The notes below the pieces were generated by a model that saw nothing but the letters and a program-made list of their open reading frames with translations, did no database searches and had not been told where the DNA came from. 64,000 bases of DNA from Glebionis coronaria (Eukaryota; Streptophyta; Magnoliopsida; Asterales; Asteraceae): positions 30,019,580 to 30,083,579 of the forward strand of contig CM046881.1 in the NCBI GenBank assembly GCA_025667525.1. The letters run 5' to 3'. A program made the translations under genes and the position numbers. Of this stretch, positions 23,038 to 35,311 are shown piece by piece; within the stretch, counting starts at the first letter, position 1, and each line of letters begins with the position of its first letter.

Positions 23038-24417
23038 ATGCAAACTCGCTCCAAAGCAAGACGTGCTCGTAAACGAAGAAACAAATCCATCACTCCTTCT
23101 AGTGAGGAGTCTCCTATTGACGAACCCATTGTAGTGAAAGAAGCACCCATGGCTAATCGAACTATGATGGAGTTGCTTCAAGCACCCACCGAGGGTTATG
23201 GAGAAGCGATTGTGATTCCCGCTATCCTTGCGGAGAATTTTGAGGTTAAGACGGGTTTGTTGTCAATGATTCAAAACAACAAGTTTCGAGGTGACGAAAA
23301 GGACAAACCTCATAACCACATTCGCCAATTTAATCGTCTCACCGCCACGTGCAAGTTTAAGGATGTTTCAAACGACTCGATTAAGATGATGCTTTTTCCG
23401 TATTCCTTAGCGGGGACCGCAAAAATTTGGTTAGAGAAAGAGCCACCCAATTCCATATTGACGTGGAAGGATCTCGTTTCAAAATTCGTGAACCAATTTT
23501 TTCCGCCCTCTAAGACTACGCACTTGAAAAACGAGATTTCAAAGTTTTCGCAAGAGTATAATGAGAGTTTTTCAACGGCTTGGAATAGGTTTAAGGAAAT
23601 GTTGCACGAATGTCCTCATCATGGTTTTTCCGACTTGCATCAAATAGACACGTTTTACAATGGCTTGAACGATCATGAGCGTGATTATCTTAATGCCGCC
23701 GCGGGTGGTAATTTCTTGTGTAAGAGGGTCGAGGAAGCATTGTTAATCATTGAGAATAGGTCTAAGGTGTATAGTCCTCGTAGCACGTCGAGTGTTCGTA
23801 AGACTTCGTCTTCATCTTCGCCTTCATTGTCACACACCGTTGATGCTTGTCAAATCGAGGCTAATTTGGAGAACAAAATTTTTGATATAGTGAAAGGATT
23901 GTTAGTTGAGTTTAAAGTTGGTGAACAACCCGCTCCCGCTACGATTAAAGCGGTTGAGGTTTCTTGTATGTATTGTGGTGGAGCTCACGATTATTCCGAG
24001 TGCATTACCAACGGTGGTAACACTTCGAGTGCCTTCGCGGCCGCGGGAACTTATAACCAAAACGGTCAAGTTCCTCGCACTAATCAATTGACTCCACCGG
24101 GTTTTCCACCAAATCAAAATGCTAACAATTATCGAAACAATCAAGTTGGTTACCAAAGCAATCAAAGGAACAATTTTAAGGGTAATAACAACTATGGGAA
24201 TCAAGGGAGTAGTAGTAGCCAATTGCAAAATCAAAATCAAAACCGTAATTTTCAAAACACGAGTCAAGGTCTTCAAAATATTTACACTAAAGAACTTCCA
24301 ATGGACTTTGTGAATTACGCCACAGCAAATGATAAGATTTTGGAAAACATTCAAGAGCAATTGGCTAATCAAGCTAGGGACACGGCTAAAACACTAAGGA
24401 ATTGGCTAACTTTGTGA
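23038..24417 (+). pseudogene. Athila gag (nucleocapsid polyprotein)
   Basis: I prefer the ATG at 23038 (MQTRSKARRARKRR); an upstream in-frame ATG at 23008 adds ten residues without family support. The retrotransposon gag domain spans roughly residues 80-230, with HNHIRQFNRLTATCKFK, LAGTAKIWLEKEPPNSI and FKEMLHECPHHGFSDLHQID. A zinc knuckle CMYCGGAHDYSEC follows (spacing C-X2-C-X3-H-X4-C), then a Gln/Asn-rich tail. The frame closes at 24417 because about one base has been lost near 24395; the homologous sequence continues at once in the next frame as ANFVKENLSMRNELKND. Apart from that shift, gag is intact. Confidence 0.9.
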
Positions 24418-26414
24418 AAGAAAATCTTAGCATGAGGAATGAATTGAAAAATGATTTTGCTAACCAAATTCGAGGTCAAAACAACAAAATAGAGCAAAGT
24501 CATGCTAGGCTTGAACAAAGAATTGACCAAAAAGCCGCTAGTCAAGATTTGAAGTTTAATAGTTTTGATGTTAAGCTTAATGCCATTTTAGAAGCCGTCA
24601 TGGGAAACAAAGCCTCTACTTCGAGTGGTCTACCTAGTAACACCGTTTCAAACCCGAAGGAAGAGATGAAAGTGATTACCACACGAAGTGGTAAGACACT
24701 TAAAGAACCGACTCCTCAACCAATTACTCCAACGGTGGAGGAAATTGAGGAAGAACCCGAGGTGGTGGTCGAAAAGGAGCATATTTCAATCCCACAAAGT
24801 ACCGCTCATGCCACACCTACGGTCGACCCTTTACCAACATTGGAACCCGAGATTCCAAAGGCTATGCCTATGCCCCAACCCACACCACCCTTTCCTTACC
24901 CATCGAGACTTAGGAAGGAGAAACGACAAGAGCGCGATAACTACCAATTTGAGCTTTTTATGAAAATGTTTCGTGATTTGCATTTTAATGTGAGTTTCGC
25001 CGATGCTTTGGTCATGATGCCTCGATTTGCCGCTAACTTTAAGAGTATGTTGAACAACAAGGAGAAATTGCACCAAATGTCTAGTTGTTCGTCGGTTTAT
25101 CTTAATCGCATACCTCAAAAAGTCGGTGATCCCGGTAAATTTTTGATCCCTTGTGCCATTCAAGATATGGAAGAATGCTATGCCTTGGCCGAACTTGGTG
25201 CTAGCATTAACTTGATGCCACTTGCAATCTTCAAGTCGCTCAATCTTCCTAATCTTACTCCTTCACGAATGTCTATTGAGTTGGCCGACCATTCTACGAT
25301 TCTTGCATGTGGTTTGGCGGAAGACGTTTTTGTGAAAGTGGGGAAGTTCTACTATCCCGTAGACTTTATTGTTGTTGACATCCCCACGGATCCTCAAGTT
25401 CCTCTTATTTTAGGTCGTTCATTTTTAGATACGTCTATGGCTTTAATTGATGTGCATGCTAGAAAGATCACCTTACGTTTCAACGACGAGGAACTTGTTA
25501 TAAACGCAACTCAAAATTCTCAACTTTCTCATGTTTATTCCGTTGCTACCATAAACCTCGTTGACATGATCGACGTGGTTTGCGAGGAATTTTCACAAGA
25601 AGTTCTAGGGTTTGGTGATGAAGAAACTAGTGGCAATCCCACTATGTTAGATCCAATTCTTGATAATTCGACACCAACCTTCACTCCTTTCGAAGGTGGT
25701 GGTTTTACGTTGGAAGAATTCGATGTTCCACGTACTTGTGACGAAGATCTCGACAACGATGAGGACTTCTCGATTATCAAGGATTTTCTCAACGATTTCC
25801 CATTGCCTCCACCCAAGGAGGTTATGAGTATCGAGCCCAAATCTTCACTTGAGGAACCACCTATTCTCGAGTTGAAAGATTTACCTCCTCACCTCGAATA
25901 TGTCTATTTGGAGGAGGACGACAAGTTGCCGGTTATTATTGCGAAGGATCTTTCGAATGATGAAAAAACCGCACTTGTCGACGTTCTTAAGGATCACAAA
26001 GGGGCGATTGCGTGGAAGTTATCCGACATTAAGGGAATCAATCCCAAGTTTTGTACCCACAAAATCTTAATGGAGGAGGATTTCAAACCAAAAATCCAAA
26101 GTCAAAGGAGGGTGAACCCTAAAATTCACGACGTCATCAAAAAGGAGGTCCTTAAACTCCTTGACGCGGGAATGATTTACCCTATTTCCGATAGCCCTTG
26201 GGTGAGTCCTATTCATTGTGTCCCTAAAAAGGGAGGGATGACCGTTGTGCCAAACGATGCCAACGAGTTGATTCCCACTAGACTCGTGACCGGATGGAGA
26301 GTGTGCATTGACTATCGTAAGTTAAATGAAGCCACTCGAAAAGACCATTTTCCCTTGCCCTTCATGGACCAAATGTTGGAGCGTCTTGCGGGAAACGATT
26401 TCTATTGCTTTTGA
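24402..26414 (+). pseudogene. Athila gag tail, protease and N-terminal reverse transcriptase
   Basis: The frame continues gag, then a Pro/Glu-rich linker. The aspartic protease follows near 25170-25500 (GASINLMPLAIF, VPLILGRSFLDT), where the residue that is normally Asp in DLGAS is Glu (GAA at 25191-25193), which should abolish catalysis. The start of RT follows: VNPKIHDVIKKEVLKLLDAG, SDSPWVSPIHCVPKKGG, WRVCIDYRKLNEATRKDHFP. The frame stops at TGA 26412-26414, in the place of Leu in a YCFLDGFSGYF-type motif, and then continues in the same frame. A short insert VPNDANELIPTRLVTG in the RT fingers is normal for Athila relatives. Confidence 0.9.
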
Positions 26415-28334
26415 GATGGTTTTTCCGGTTACTTCCAAATTCCCATCGATCCTCGTGATCAAGAAAAAACTACGTTTACATGTCCATATGGAACGTTTGC
26501 CTATCGTAGAATGCCATTCGGACTTTGTAATGCACCGGGAACTTTTCAACGATGCATGATGGCTATTTTTCATGATATGATCGAGAAGACGATGGAAGTC
26601 TTCATGGATGACTTTTCCGTGTTTGGTGATTCTTTCACTTCGTGTTTGTCGAATCTAGAGAGAATGTTGAAACATTGTGAGGAAACCAACCTTGTGCTCA
26701 ATTGGGAAAAATGTCATTTTATGGTTAAGAGTGGAATCATCTTAGGGCACAAGGTCTCGAAAGCGGGGATTGAGGTAGATCAAGCTAAGGTAGACGTCAT
26801 CGCCAAATTACCTCATCCCAAAACCGTCAAGGGAGTTAGGAGTTTCCTAGGCCACGCGGGCTTTTATCGACGATTCATCAAGGATTTTTCGAAGATTTCT
26901 CGACCCATTACACATCTTCTTGAAAAAGAGGCACGTTTTGTCTTTGACGAAGATTGTGTACGAGCCTTTGAGATCCTTAAGAGGAAACTTACCGAAGCTC
27001 CCATTCTTGTTGATCCAAATTGGAACCTCCCCTTTGAGCTTATGTGTGATGCTAGTGATTACGCCATTGGGGCCGTTTTGGGGCAACGTCATGATAAGCA
27101 CTTCTTGCCTATTCACTATGCTAGCAAGACGATGACCGAGGCTCAACTTAAATACACTACAACGGAAAAGGAGTTCCTTGCCGTGGTGTATGCATTTGAG
27201 AAATTCCGACCTTATCTTGTCTTGACGAAATGCATAGTGTATACGGACCATTCGGCTATTAAGTATCTTATGGCAAAGCAAGATGCTAAGCCGAGATTAC
27301 TTTGTTGGATTCTCCTCCTTCAAGAATTTGATCACAAAATCGTTGACAAAAAAGGAGCCGAGAATCTAGCGGCCGATCATCTCTCTCGTTTGGAAGATCC
27401 TCACCAAAGTGTTTACGAGCCTAAGGAAATCACCGAAACATTTCCGCTCGAGACACTTGGTGTAGTGAATTCTAAGCTTGATTCTTCCACCCCATGGTTT
27501 GCGGATTTTGCAAATTACCATGCGGGTAACTTCATCATTAAGGGTATGACGACTCAACAAAAACGAAAATTCTTTCGTGACGTCAAGTTCTACTTTTGGA
27601 ACGACCCTTACTTGTTTCGAACTTGTGCGGATCAAATCATCCGACGTTGTGTATTTGGCACCGAAGCTTCTAACATCCTTAGAGCTTGCCATGAGGGGCC
27701 CACGGGTGGTCACCATGGTGCTAATCTCACGGCTAAGAAGGTGTTTGATGCCGGCTTCTTTTGGCCTACTATTTACCGAGATGCACAAGATCTTGTGAAG
27801 TCTTGTGATTCATGCCAACGACAAGGAAAAGCCTCACAAAAAGATGAAATGCCACAAAATATCATTCAAGTATGTGAGATCTTTGACGTTTGGGGCATAG
27901 ACTTTATGGGGCCGTTCCCATCATCTCGTGGTAATAAGTACATTCTCGTTGCGGTTGACTACCTATCTAAGTGGGTGGAGGCAAAGGCCTTGCCCACCAA
28001 TGATGCTCGTGTGGTAGTCAAGTTTTTGAAGCAATTATTTTCTCGGTTTGGAACCCCTCGTGCTATCATAAGCGATCGTGGAACCCATTTTTGTAATGAC
28101 CAATTCGAAAGGGTTCTAAGGAAATATGGGGTTACACATCGTCTTTCTACGGCTTATCACCCACAAACAAGTGGGCAAGTCGAGGTTTCAAACCGAGCTT
28201 TGAAGAGGATCTTGGAGAGATCCGTTGGGGAAAACCGACAATCTTGGTCGGATAAGTTGGACGATGCTTTATGGGCCTTTAGGACCGCTCATAAGACACC
28301 CATTGGGTGCACTCCCTATAAGCTTGTGTATTGA
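26415..28334 (+). pseudogene. Athila pol: reverse transcriptase, RNase H and integrase
   Basis: Directly after the TGA the same frame gives [36 protein letters not shown] and the catalytic FMDDFSVFG (near 26601). RNase H follows: [57 protein letters not shown]. Integrase has the zinc region [17 protein letters not shown] through CDSCQRQGK. Its core has [24 protein letters not shown] and [17 protein letters not shown], giving the D,D,E residues. TGA at 28332-28334 replaces Gly in a VYGKNCHLPIELEHKA motif and the frame then resumes. Confidence 0.92.
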
Positions 28335-28781
28335 AAGAATTGTCATTTGCCTATCGAGTTAGAACACAAGGCTTATTGGGCCCTAAAGCATTGTAATGAT
28401 GATATGGAGACCGCGTGAAAACACCGGAAAATGCAATTAAATGAATTGGATGAATTGAGGGATATTGCTTATGAAAATTCATTGATTTATAAAGAGAAAA
28501 CTAAAAAGTTGCATGATTCAAAAATTAAAAACCGGGTTTTTAACATTGGGGATCAAGTTTTACTTTTTAATTCAAGATTGAAAATCTTTTCCGGTAAGTT
28601 GAAATCCCGTTGGTCCGGTCCATTCACCGTGACTCAAGTGTTTCCTTATGGGACCATCGAGCTAGCTCAAGATGATGGTCCTAACTTCAAGGTGAATGGA
28701 CATAGGTTGAAGCACTACTTTGGCGGGGAAGTTCCATCCTTGAACTACCTCGACCAAGTCACCTTCCCCAATGATAATTAG
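28335..28781 (+). pseudogene. Athila integrase C-terminal region
   Basis: The same frame continues KNCHLPIELEHKAYWALK, hits a further TGA at 28416-28418 (again where Gly is expected, before KHRKMQLNELDELR), then runs open to TAA. It carries FNIGDQVLLFNSRLKIF and KSRWSGPFTVTQVFPYG, the usual C-terminal DNA-binding-like tail of plant Ty3/gypsy integrases. No chromodomain is seen. Confidence 0.88.
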
Positions 28782-30623
28782 TATTGAGGGGATCGAGTCG
28801 AGCTCATGACTCGGTAATCAAAAACGAGGTGCCTCGTGGGGGAGTCCCATGCTTATCCTATGTACATATTATCGTTTTGTTAGTCTAATGTAGCTTACGT
28901 ATGGGGATTTGTGCCTTTCCAACCTTTGTTCCGTGGTTGTTTGTGAATTGTGAACTTTAGATCATGATCTTCACGATTGGAGCCTCTCGTGTTTGTTTTA
29001 TGGGAGCACTCGATCGTTTGCTTTGGAGACATTTCTCAATATCCATGATATATCCTTTTGACGTTCTAACCTTAGGTTTTTAGCACACTTCATAAACGAT
29101 TATTAATTTATTGGTTACACCATTTCCATGCTAGATTAGGCATTCGACTACGTCTCTAGTATGGGGGTGTTTGCACCCCTAGACTCGAAACATTGAGGAC
29201 AATGTTTAACTTTAGTATGGGGGGGTGAATAGATACTTGCCTTGCCAAACCTTCACGCTTTCCAAAATTCATCTTTTTGTTATCGTTTTTGTTGCAAAAT
29301 AAGGCTAAAAATGGCCAAATTTTAAAATTTTTCTCATGTTTTATAAGTGTTTGAATACACGAATGTAGATTTTCCGATGGCGAGAATAAGAGTAATTTTT
29401 GACTCGACCGTGCGTGTTGAGCACTTAGCTTTGATTCCTTAACTACACATTAGGCTAAGTCTCTTAAATGAGGACGAGAAATGATAGAGTTAATTATAAG
29501 TTACTATGCTAAACGTAGAGTACTCGTATTCTTTCAAAAACTCATGTGTTCTCGTTGTTTGCTTATTCTCCCTTCGCATGTAAATATTTTTTGCTTAATA
29601 AATATTGACTTAGCGGTTTAGTTAGGATTGTTGGGTTTCTAGTTTTTTCTAGTAGCTTCCGTGTAATTAAATTGGGAAGACATTAAGGTATCGCCAGCGT
29701 CACGGTTTTGAAGTATTGGCAACCCGAATAATCGAAAGCTTCACCCAATAATAAGATTTCAAGTGCTCACCTAAATCTAGCAAACAATTTGAAGCCCCAC
29801 AAGGCCGAAAAATCTATGCAAAATTGAAAGTGAATCAAGCCTTAATCTTCGAAGCTTTAAAGATCCAAAATTCGCTTTAGCGTGAGGATATACGTCTTTG
29901 GCTAATAAAACCACCGATGAGGCGGATAATAAAAGGCAAGGCAAGACCGAATTCATAATAAAAGCTTCATGGCGAAGTTGAATAAAAGATGGAGGTAAAC
30001 CAAAGATAATAAGGTCCTTCCGTTAGGGGGCGTATAAAAGTCTTGGTAATAAGTCTCATGTTCAAAACCGTTATAAAACCGTGTTTATCGATTCTTCTTG
30101 TCAACTTAATTTTTTAACATCGTCGTCTATTAGGAGGGGTTATTGATTTGATGGTCTTAGTTACACCGTTAGGACTCTATTTTTATACCTAAATCTCTAT
30201 TATCGCATAAGTCAACAATGTATCCTCGTGAAACATTTAAGACATCATAAAATATAAGAGATACAACTTAGGAATAATGGGAGGATAAGTACGTGATTAT
30301 GGCATATGAGTAGTGTTAGCATTACTAACTTATAATGACAATGATCTCGTTGCACGCTTGGCATGGAATTGGAGTGAAAATCGAGAACGATGAAATTATT
30401 TCTAACGAAGCATTCACGTGTTCTTATTCTATGAACCTAAACGTCCCATTTTGCGATGAAAATCATACATTATGTCTATAACACAAGTAGTAGTAATAGT
30501 AGTAGTGTAGCTAGTTTATCATTTCAATAAAGTCCATAAAGTGAATAATATGAATTTTGGAGATGCTATGATACTTTATTCTAGCATTGCGTGAGGGCAC
30601 GGCAATGGTTTAGTATGGGGGAG
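28782..30623 (+). other. Athila 3' non-coding region with several polypurine tracts
   Basis: About 1.84 kb separates pol from the 3' LTR, and I see no env-like ORF with a credible membrane segment. TAGTATGGGGG-type tracts occur three times: near 29158-29168, at 29213-29225 and at 30611-30623. Only the last abuts the LTR; the first two may be second-strand primers upstream or remnants. Confidence 0.6.
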
Positions 30624-33600
30624 TGATGAGACTGCTTTTATGCATAGTCTCATCGTCTAAATTGGGCTTAAAATGCATTAAATATCATTAAAATACCCAA
30701 ATATATGCTTGTGTTTGTTGCTTGTGTATTTTAGGTACGGATATTGAGAAAATGACAAAAGATCACAAGAATCAATCAAAAAACGAACACACGAAACGAA
30801 GCCGCACGATGAACCAAGCCCTAATGAAGAATTTTCCAAAGAAAACCCTTGAAGATTTGAAGAATATTGAAGATTGGTCCTCCAAGTTTGAAGGATTGAC
30901 ACTTTATACCCTTGTATCTTCATAATTACGAGTTTGGTCCCTAAAGTTCGTCAAAATTACAAAAAGGACCCTTAACTCTGAAGAATTGGCAAATTTAGTC
31001 CCTCAACAAAACTAAATTGTCAATAATGGTCCTCCAAGAAGTCAACAAACAAGTCAAAGTCCTTGAAGTTTGAATACATTACAAGAATGGCCCTTGAAGA
31101 ATACAATTTGTGCATTTAAAACCCTTTGGAAAAAGTTTATAAAATGTTGTGCCAAATTTGACAAAGCTGCCAAACTTATTAACAAAGGATTGAAGGTTTT
31201 AAGCTGATTTGATCAAAGTGCAAAGAAGAAAGAACATGGAGGGGTATTTGTGGCCAGACAGCATTCTTAACCCACCACTCTCCTTTTGACACGTCACCCA
31301 CCAATCCACTTTCAATGAACGAACCAGTCCAAATTTGTATACAACCCTATCACAAAACCTTTTTTGAACCCATTTTTTTAAATTAAACATGTTTAATTAT
31401 TAAGTGGGGGAAACAGAATTTCAAAAAGTTAATTATCCCCCAAATGGATTAAACCCAACTGCTCACCACCACTAATCCCCATAAACCCTAATCCTAATCT
31501 AACACAAAACAAGGGGTTTTATGTTGATTCTTTCCAGTTCACTAATTTACCCTCTCCCCATCCAAACCCACACCCCAAAAACGTCACCATCTATCCCATG
31601 TGCTACCCAAGCCCTTCCCCTGCACCAATCACTATCCACGAATTCCAAGGAAGGGACAAGATGAACGAACAAGATTGATTTCGTGGTCACTACTCTTCAA
31701 CAAACGCCTAGGATTGCTTTTTACAGCTGGAATGATCACATGCCTTAGCAGATCACAAGATGGCAGTTTTGACCCATTTTGAAAATCTGATTGACCAAGG
31801 GGCAGAATTGGAATAGAATGTATTAGGGTTTCTTATTTATTTATTTTCTAGAATTTTCTATCCTGTACTATATAAAGAGATGACTTGTGTCTCTTTAGGT
31901 TGGTTCCAGTTTTATGTAACTTTTTCTTTTCTATGAATTAATGAAAAATTCTTAAACCTGCATATGACTGAGTTCCATTTTTACTTTCCAGTATTCTAGT
32001 TTTAAGTTTGTTTTTCCCTGAATTCATTTTAAACCTTCAAGTTTTTTTTAAGAATTTCACTTATATCCAAAATTTTCAGAAACTTGTTCTTTCTGAAAAG
32101 TTTGGATCCAAGTTCAAGTTTGAATTGAATCTGTCTTGATACGACAGGTTTAATTCCTGGAGTTGACTTGTTTAGTTTCTTTGTTTGGTTCCAAAGGTTT
32201 ACAAGATTTCCAAGCTTGGTTCTCCAAGATTTTTTTTACAAAAATCTTATTTATTATTCTCTCAGCTTACTGCTATAAGCCATTCAATAAGCTTATTAAA
32301 CCAAGCTTATTGAATTTCTTATAAGCTTGTTGTCTCTTTCTTTGTTGTTTGTGGTGTGCAGGAAACAAGGAACAGTCAAGGCTTATTTTCACCCTATTAT
32401 TATCAATTGTGCACAAGCTTATCCAACTCCCACAAGGCTCAGCACAAGCCCGAGCTTGTAGGAGGTGGCAAACAGCCACTGAGGGACCTGGATGTAGGTC
32501 CCTCTTGGTAAAATCCCTTTTTCCATTATTGAGTTTTCAGTATTAAGTTTCATTGTGAATGAGTATGATTTTTGGTGTAATCTGCTTACTGGTTGTTTGA
32601 GTGCTGGATTTTGCTTAGTTGAGGTGTTGAATGCATGTTTCTAGTAGATAAAATTAGTTTGGTTTGATTTGTTAAAGTTTTGCTTTGAAAAAGATTGAAA
32701 TTCAGTTATTAAGGGGTGTTTGGATTAGGGGATAAGAAGGGTTTAAGGTTTTAGATTTTGCTTGTAACCTATTCTAAATCACTCACTAGGTATTGATTAG
32801 GGTATATGCTAGTTTAGATGTTAGTTTTATGGAGTTTTAAATCAGAATGCATGCTTAAAAGTATGAAAAAGTGGTAAAAAAATCAGTTACTGCCTTGTTC
32901 TGCTCATTTTGTGAGATTTTGTGCCTCATCTTTTGTTCATTGCTAGATACTAGGCTGTTCTAGGGTTTGCAATTGCTTTCATGCTAGCTGGTAAACTTGT
33001 GTACAAGATTTGAGCTTTGGAAATTCAGATTTGTGCTTGTAATTGTGCCTACTGTTCATCAGACTACCTTGTTGCTTAATCAGAAACTTATTTGGCTTAA
33101 TTGGTGCTTTTATTGTGAAGTGATTGCTTGTTTTTTGTGTGATTATTGACTCCTTATACTCCAAAGAGTATAAGGGTGCCTTTTGTCCAAAATATAAGCT
33201 CATAATAAGTTCTCCTGAGCTTATTTGGTCACCAGACCTTCAAAATACACTAGCAGTGGGAACTCCTTTCCCACTGGTAGTTCAAAAGTTACCACTGCTT
33301 TACTAGCAGACAAACACCAACCACATGTCACTTTCAGATTCTTGATTTTTTGTCTCTAGTGGACTAAAAGTGGAATTAGGACTTCAAACTTGTTTTATTA
33401 TTTTTCTTATTTAATTTAGGATTTTTTTGTTTAATTAAATTTTTATTTACTGTTCATTTGGTAATTTTTAGGTTTTATTGCATTTTTAATTAACTTTAAT
33501 ATTTCTGTTTTTGTCTTTTAGTGCCAAAAAGTAATATTTTTCAGTTTAATCAATTTTCCTGGACTTAGAATATTATTTTAAGATTTTTGGTTAAAAAAGA

Positions 33601-34345
33601 TTTTACTGTTCATCTTTTTATTAATTTTTAGAATTAATTTAAGTTAATTAGGGTTTTAATTAAACTAGTTTTGTCATTTAGTGAAAAATTTAATATTTTT
33701 CAACTTTTTTCATTTTTCTACTGATCATTAGAGTAAATTAGGATTTTTAAAATTGATAGATTATTTTTAGCATTATTTTATTATTTTTTATAATTATTTT
33801 AGTTTTAAAATAGTTTTTAGTAATTTAAAAATAGAAAAAATAGTATTTAAAATTTAGAAAAAATACTTTTTAGTTTTAGATAATATAAGTAAGTTATTTG
33901 TTCAATAAAATCATATTTTGGACATTTTGATTAATTATATTTAATTTTAGGGCTTTAATTAGCATTTAAAATTGAATATTTAATTAATAAAAGGTTTTAA
34001 AATATTTTTATTGGATTTTATTTCTTATTTATACTATTTTGGACTTGGTTTAGCTTATAATTAATTTTTAGGTTAAAATTTTAAATTTTGTAGTTTTTAC
34101 GGTTTTACGTGAACGCGTTTTCGTTTTAGCTCGATCCGTCTTCGTAACCGTCTTTTCTTTTCTAATCTCATTTCTTTTATAAATCATTATAATCACAAAC
34201 ATTAATCAACTCTTAACACAACACACTTGCCTCCTCGAGAACGAACTCACTTAGGGTCATTTACACACGGTTTTCCTAAATCGTCGTGCACGCTTACCCT
34301 ATTTTTACGCTCTTTTTCCTAAAAGACGTAATTTTACAACCATCA
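30624..34345 (+). repeat. Athila 3' LTR (3722 bp)
   Basis: Nearly identical to the 5' LTR. The largest difference is a roughly 28-bp segment at about 33352-33380 (GTCTCTAGTGGACTAAAAG and following) that is absent from the 5' copy. It ends CATCA before the ATCCT duplication. Confidence 0.93.
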
Positions 34346-35168
34346 ATCCTCACAACCCACACTCTAATAACAAGAAAACCCTGTAAACGGGCGGAAAAAA
34401 ATAATGCTGATTTGAGTCAACTAGGGGCGGATTTCGAGAAAAACCCGGATGTGTCAAAAACTAAGTCACGTTGGGTTGCATCGGAGGAGGCATTGCTTGC
34501 CAAGTGTTATGTTGAGATTTCGGAGAACCCGAATGTCAAGAGATCTCAAAAAGGAGAAACGTTTTGGTATAGGTTTATGGGGACTTTTAATAACCAAAAT
34601 TTTCAAAACCGTACCATGGATATGATTTCAAGTAAATTTAAGGATTTGAACCACGCTTGCCAAGAGTTTAATGGTTGTTACCGACGTAGCAAGGCGGTAA
34701 TCAAAAGTGGGGAAAGTGATTTGGATGTGATGGCGAGGGATCGAACAATGTATCAGGAAAAAAATAAAAACAACACTTTTCACCTCGAACACGCTTGGAA
34801 TGTTTTGAAAGCCCATGCGAAATGGGACCCTCTCGAAGCCGTTGATTTAACCGGCGACGTTCCGTCTCTTGCAAATGAGGTTCTTTTTGCACCGGATGCA
34901 AGACACTGCCCCCGGCAAAGAACGAACCGGAAAGAAGGCAAGATCCGAGTCGACGAGCAAGGGAGCGAGTATTGTGTCGCACCCATTTGGGGATGCTATA
35001 ACCGTCGAGTTTCGACGCAAAACTCAAGCCGCACAAGAAGCCTACAAAGTGTCGATAAATAAAGACAACGAGTAGCTTATGATGGAGCAACTAAAATTTC
35101 TCACAACATCGACTCGGGGTTGTGACGAAACCGAGGCTCGTTTGATTAGTGCGAAAAAGAAGAAATAA
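34346..35168 (+). pseudogene. PIF/Harbinger ORF1, 3' part after Athila
   Basis: Resumes the ORF1 interrupted at 18596. The Myb/SANT-like domain is seen as KSRWVASEEALLAKCYVEIS, then ETFWYRFMGTFNNQ, RTMDMISSKFKDLNHACQEF and HAWNVLKAHAKWDPLE. Two positions that are usually Trp in this family are Cys (in LAKCYVEIS) and Phe (in SSKFKDL). The 5' part reads into TAA TAA shortly after the duplication, so a one-base shift near 34355-34370 separates the halves independently of Athila. A second shift near 34890-34910 and a TAG at 35073-35075 break the C-terminal coiled-coil region, which continues as LMMEQLKFLTTSTRG and ends at 35168. The gene has decayed and was probably already defective. Confidence 0.8.
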
Positions 35169-35311
35169 AAAAGAAACTTGATTGAAGTGAAGATTAGTTT
35201 TTTTAATTTCTGTATTGTTTTTTTTAATTTCCGTATTGTTTTTTTTTTAATTTCCTTATTGTTTTTTTTTATTTTAGGATGTATTGTTTTTTATTTTATA
35301 TATAAAGTAAA

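Larger units (their letters stand above)
18597..34345 (+). mobile_element. Athila-like Ty3/gypsy LTR retrotransposon, young, 15.75 kb
   Basis: Long LTRs (3695 and 3722 bp) begin TGATG and end CATCA. A 5-bp duplication ATCCT lies at 18592-18596 and 34346-34350. The primer binding site TGGCGCCACTGCCGGGGA follows the left LTR, and a polypurine TAGTATGGGGGAG precedes the right one. I counted about 40 substitutions between the LTRs (about 1%) plus small indels and a roughly 28-bp insertion, so the insertion is recent. Inside are gag and pol (protease, RT, RNase H, integrase) in Ty3/gypsy order without a chromodomain, then about 1.8 kb of non-coding DNA where Athila relatives may have an env-like gene. 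One frameshift and three TGA stops make it defective. Confidence 0.95.

Noticed and set aside
24402..24417. Programmed frameshift between gag and pol
   Set aside because: The shift lies inside the gag tail, where homology continues without a domain border or slippery heptamer, so a mutation is simpler.
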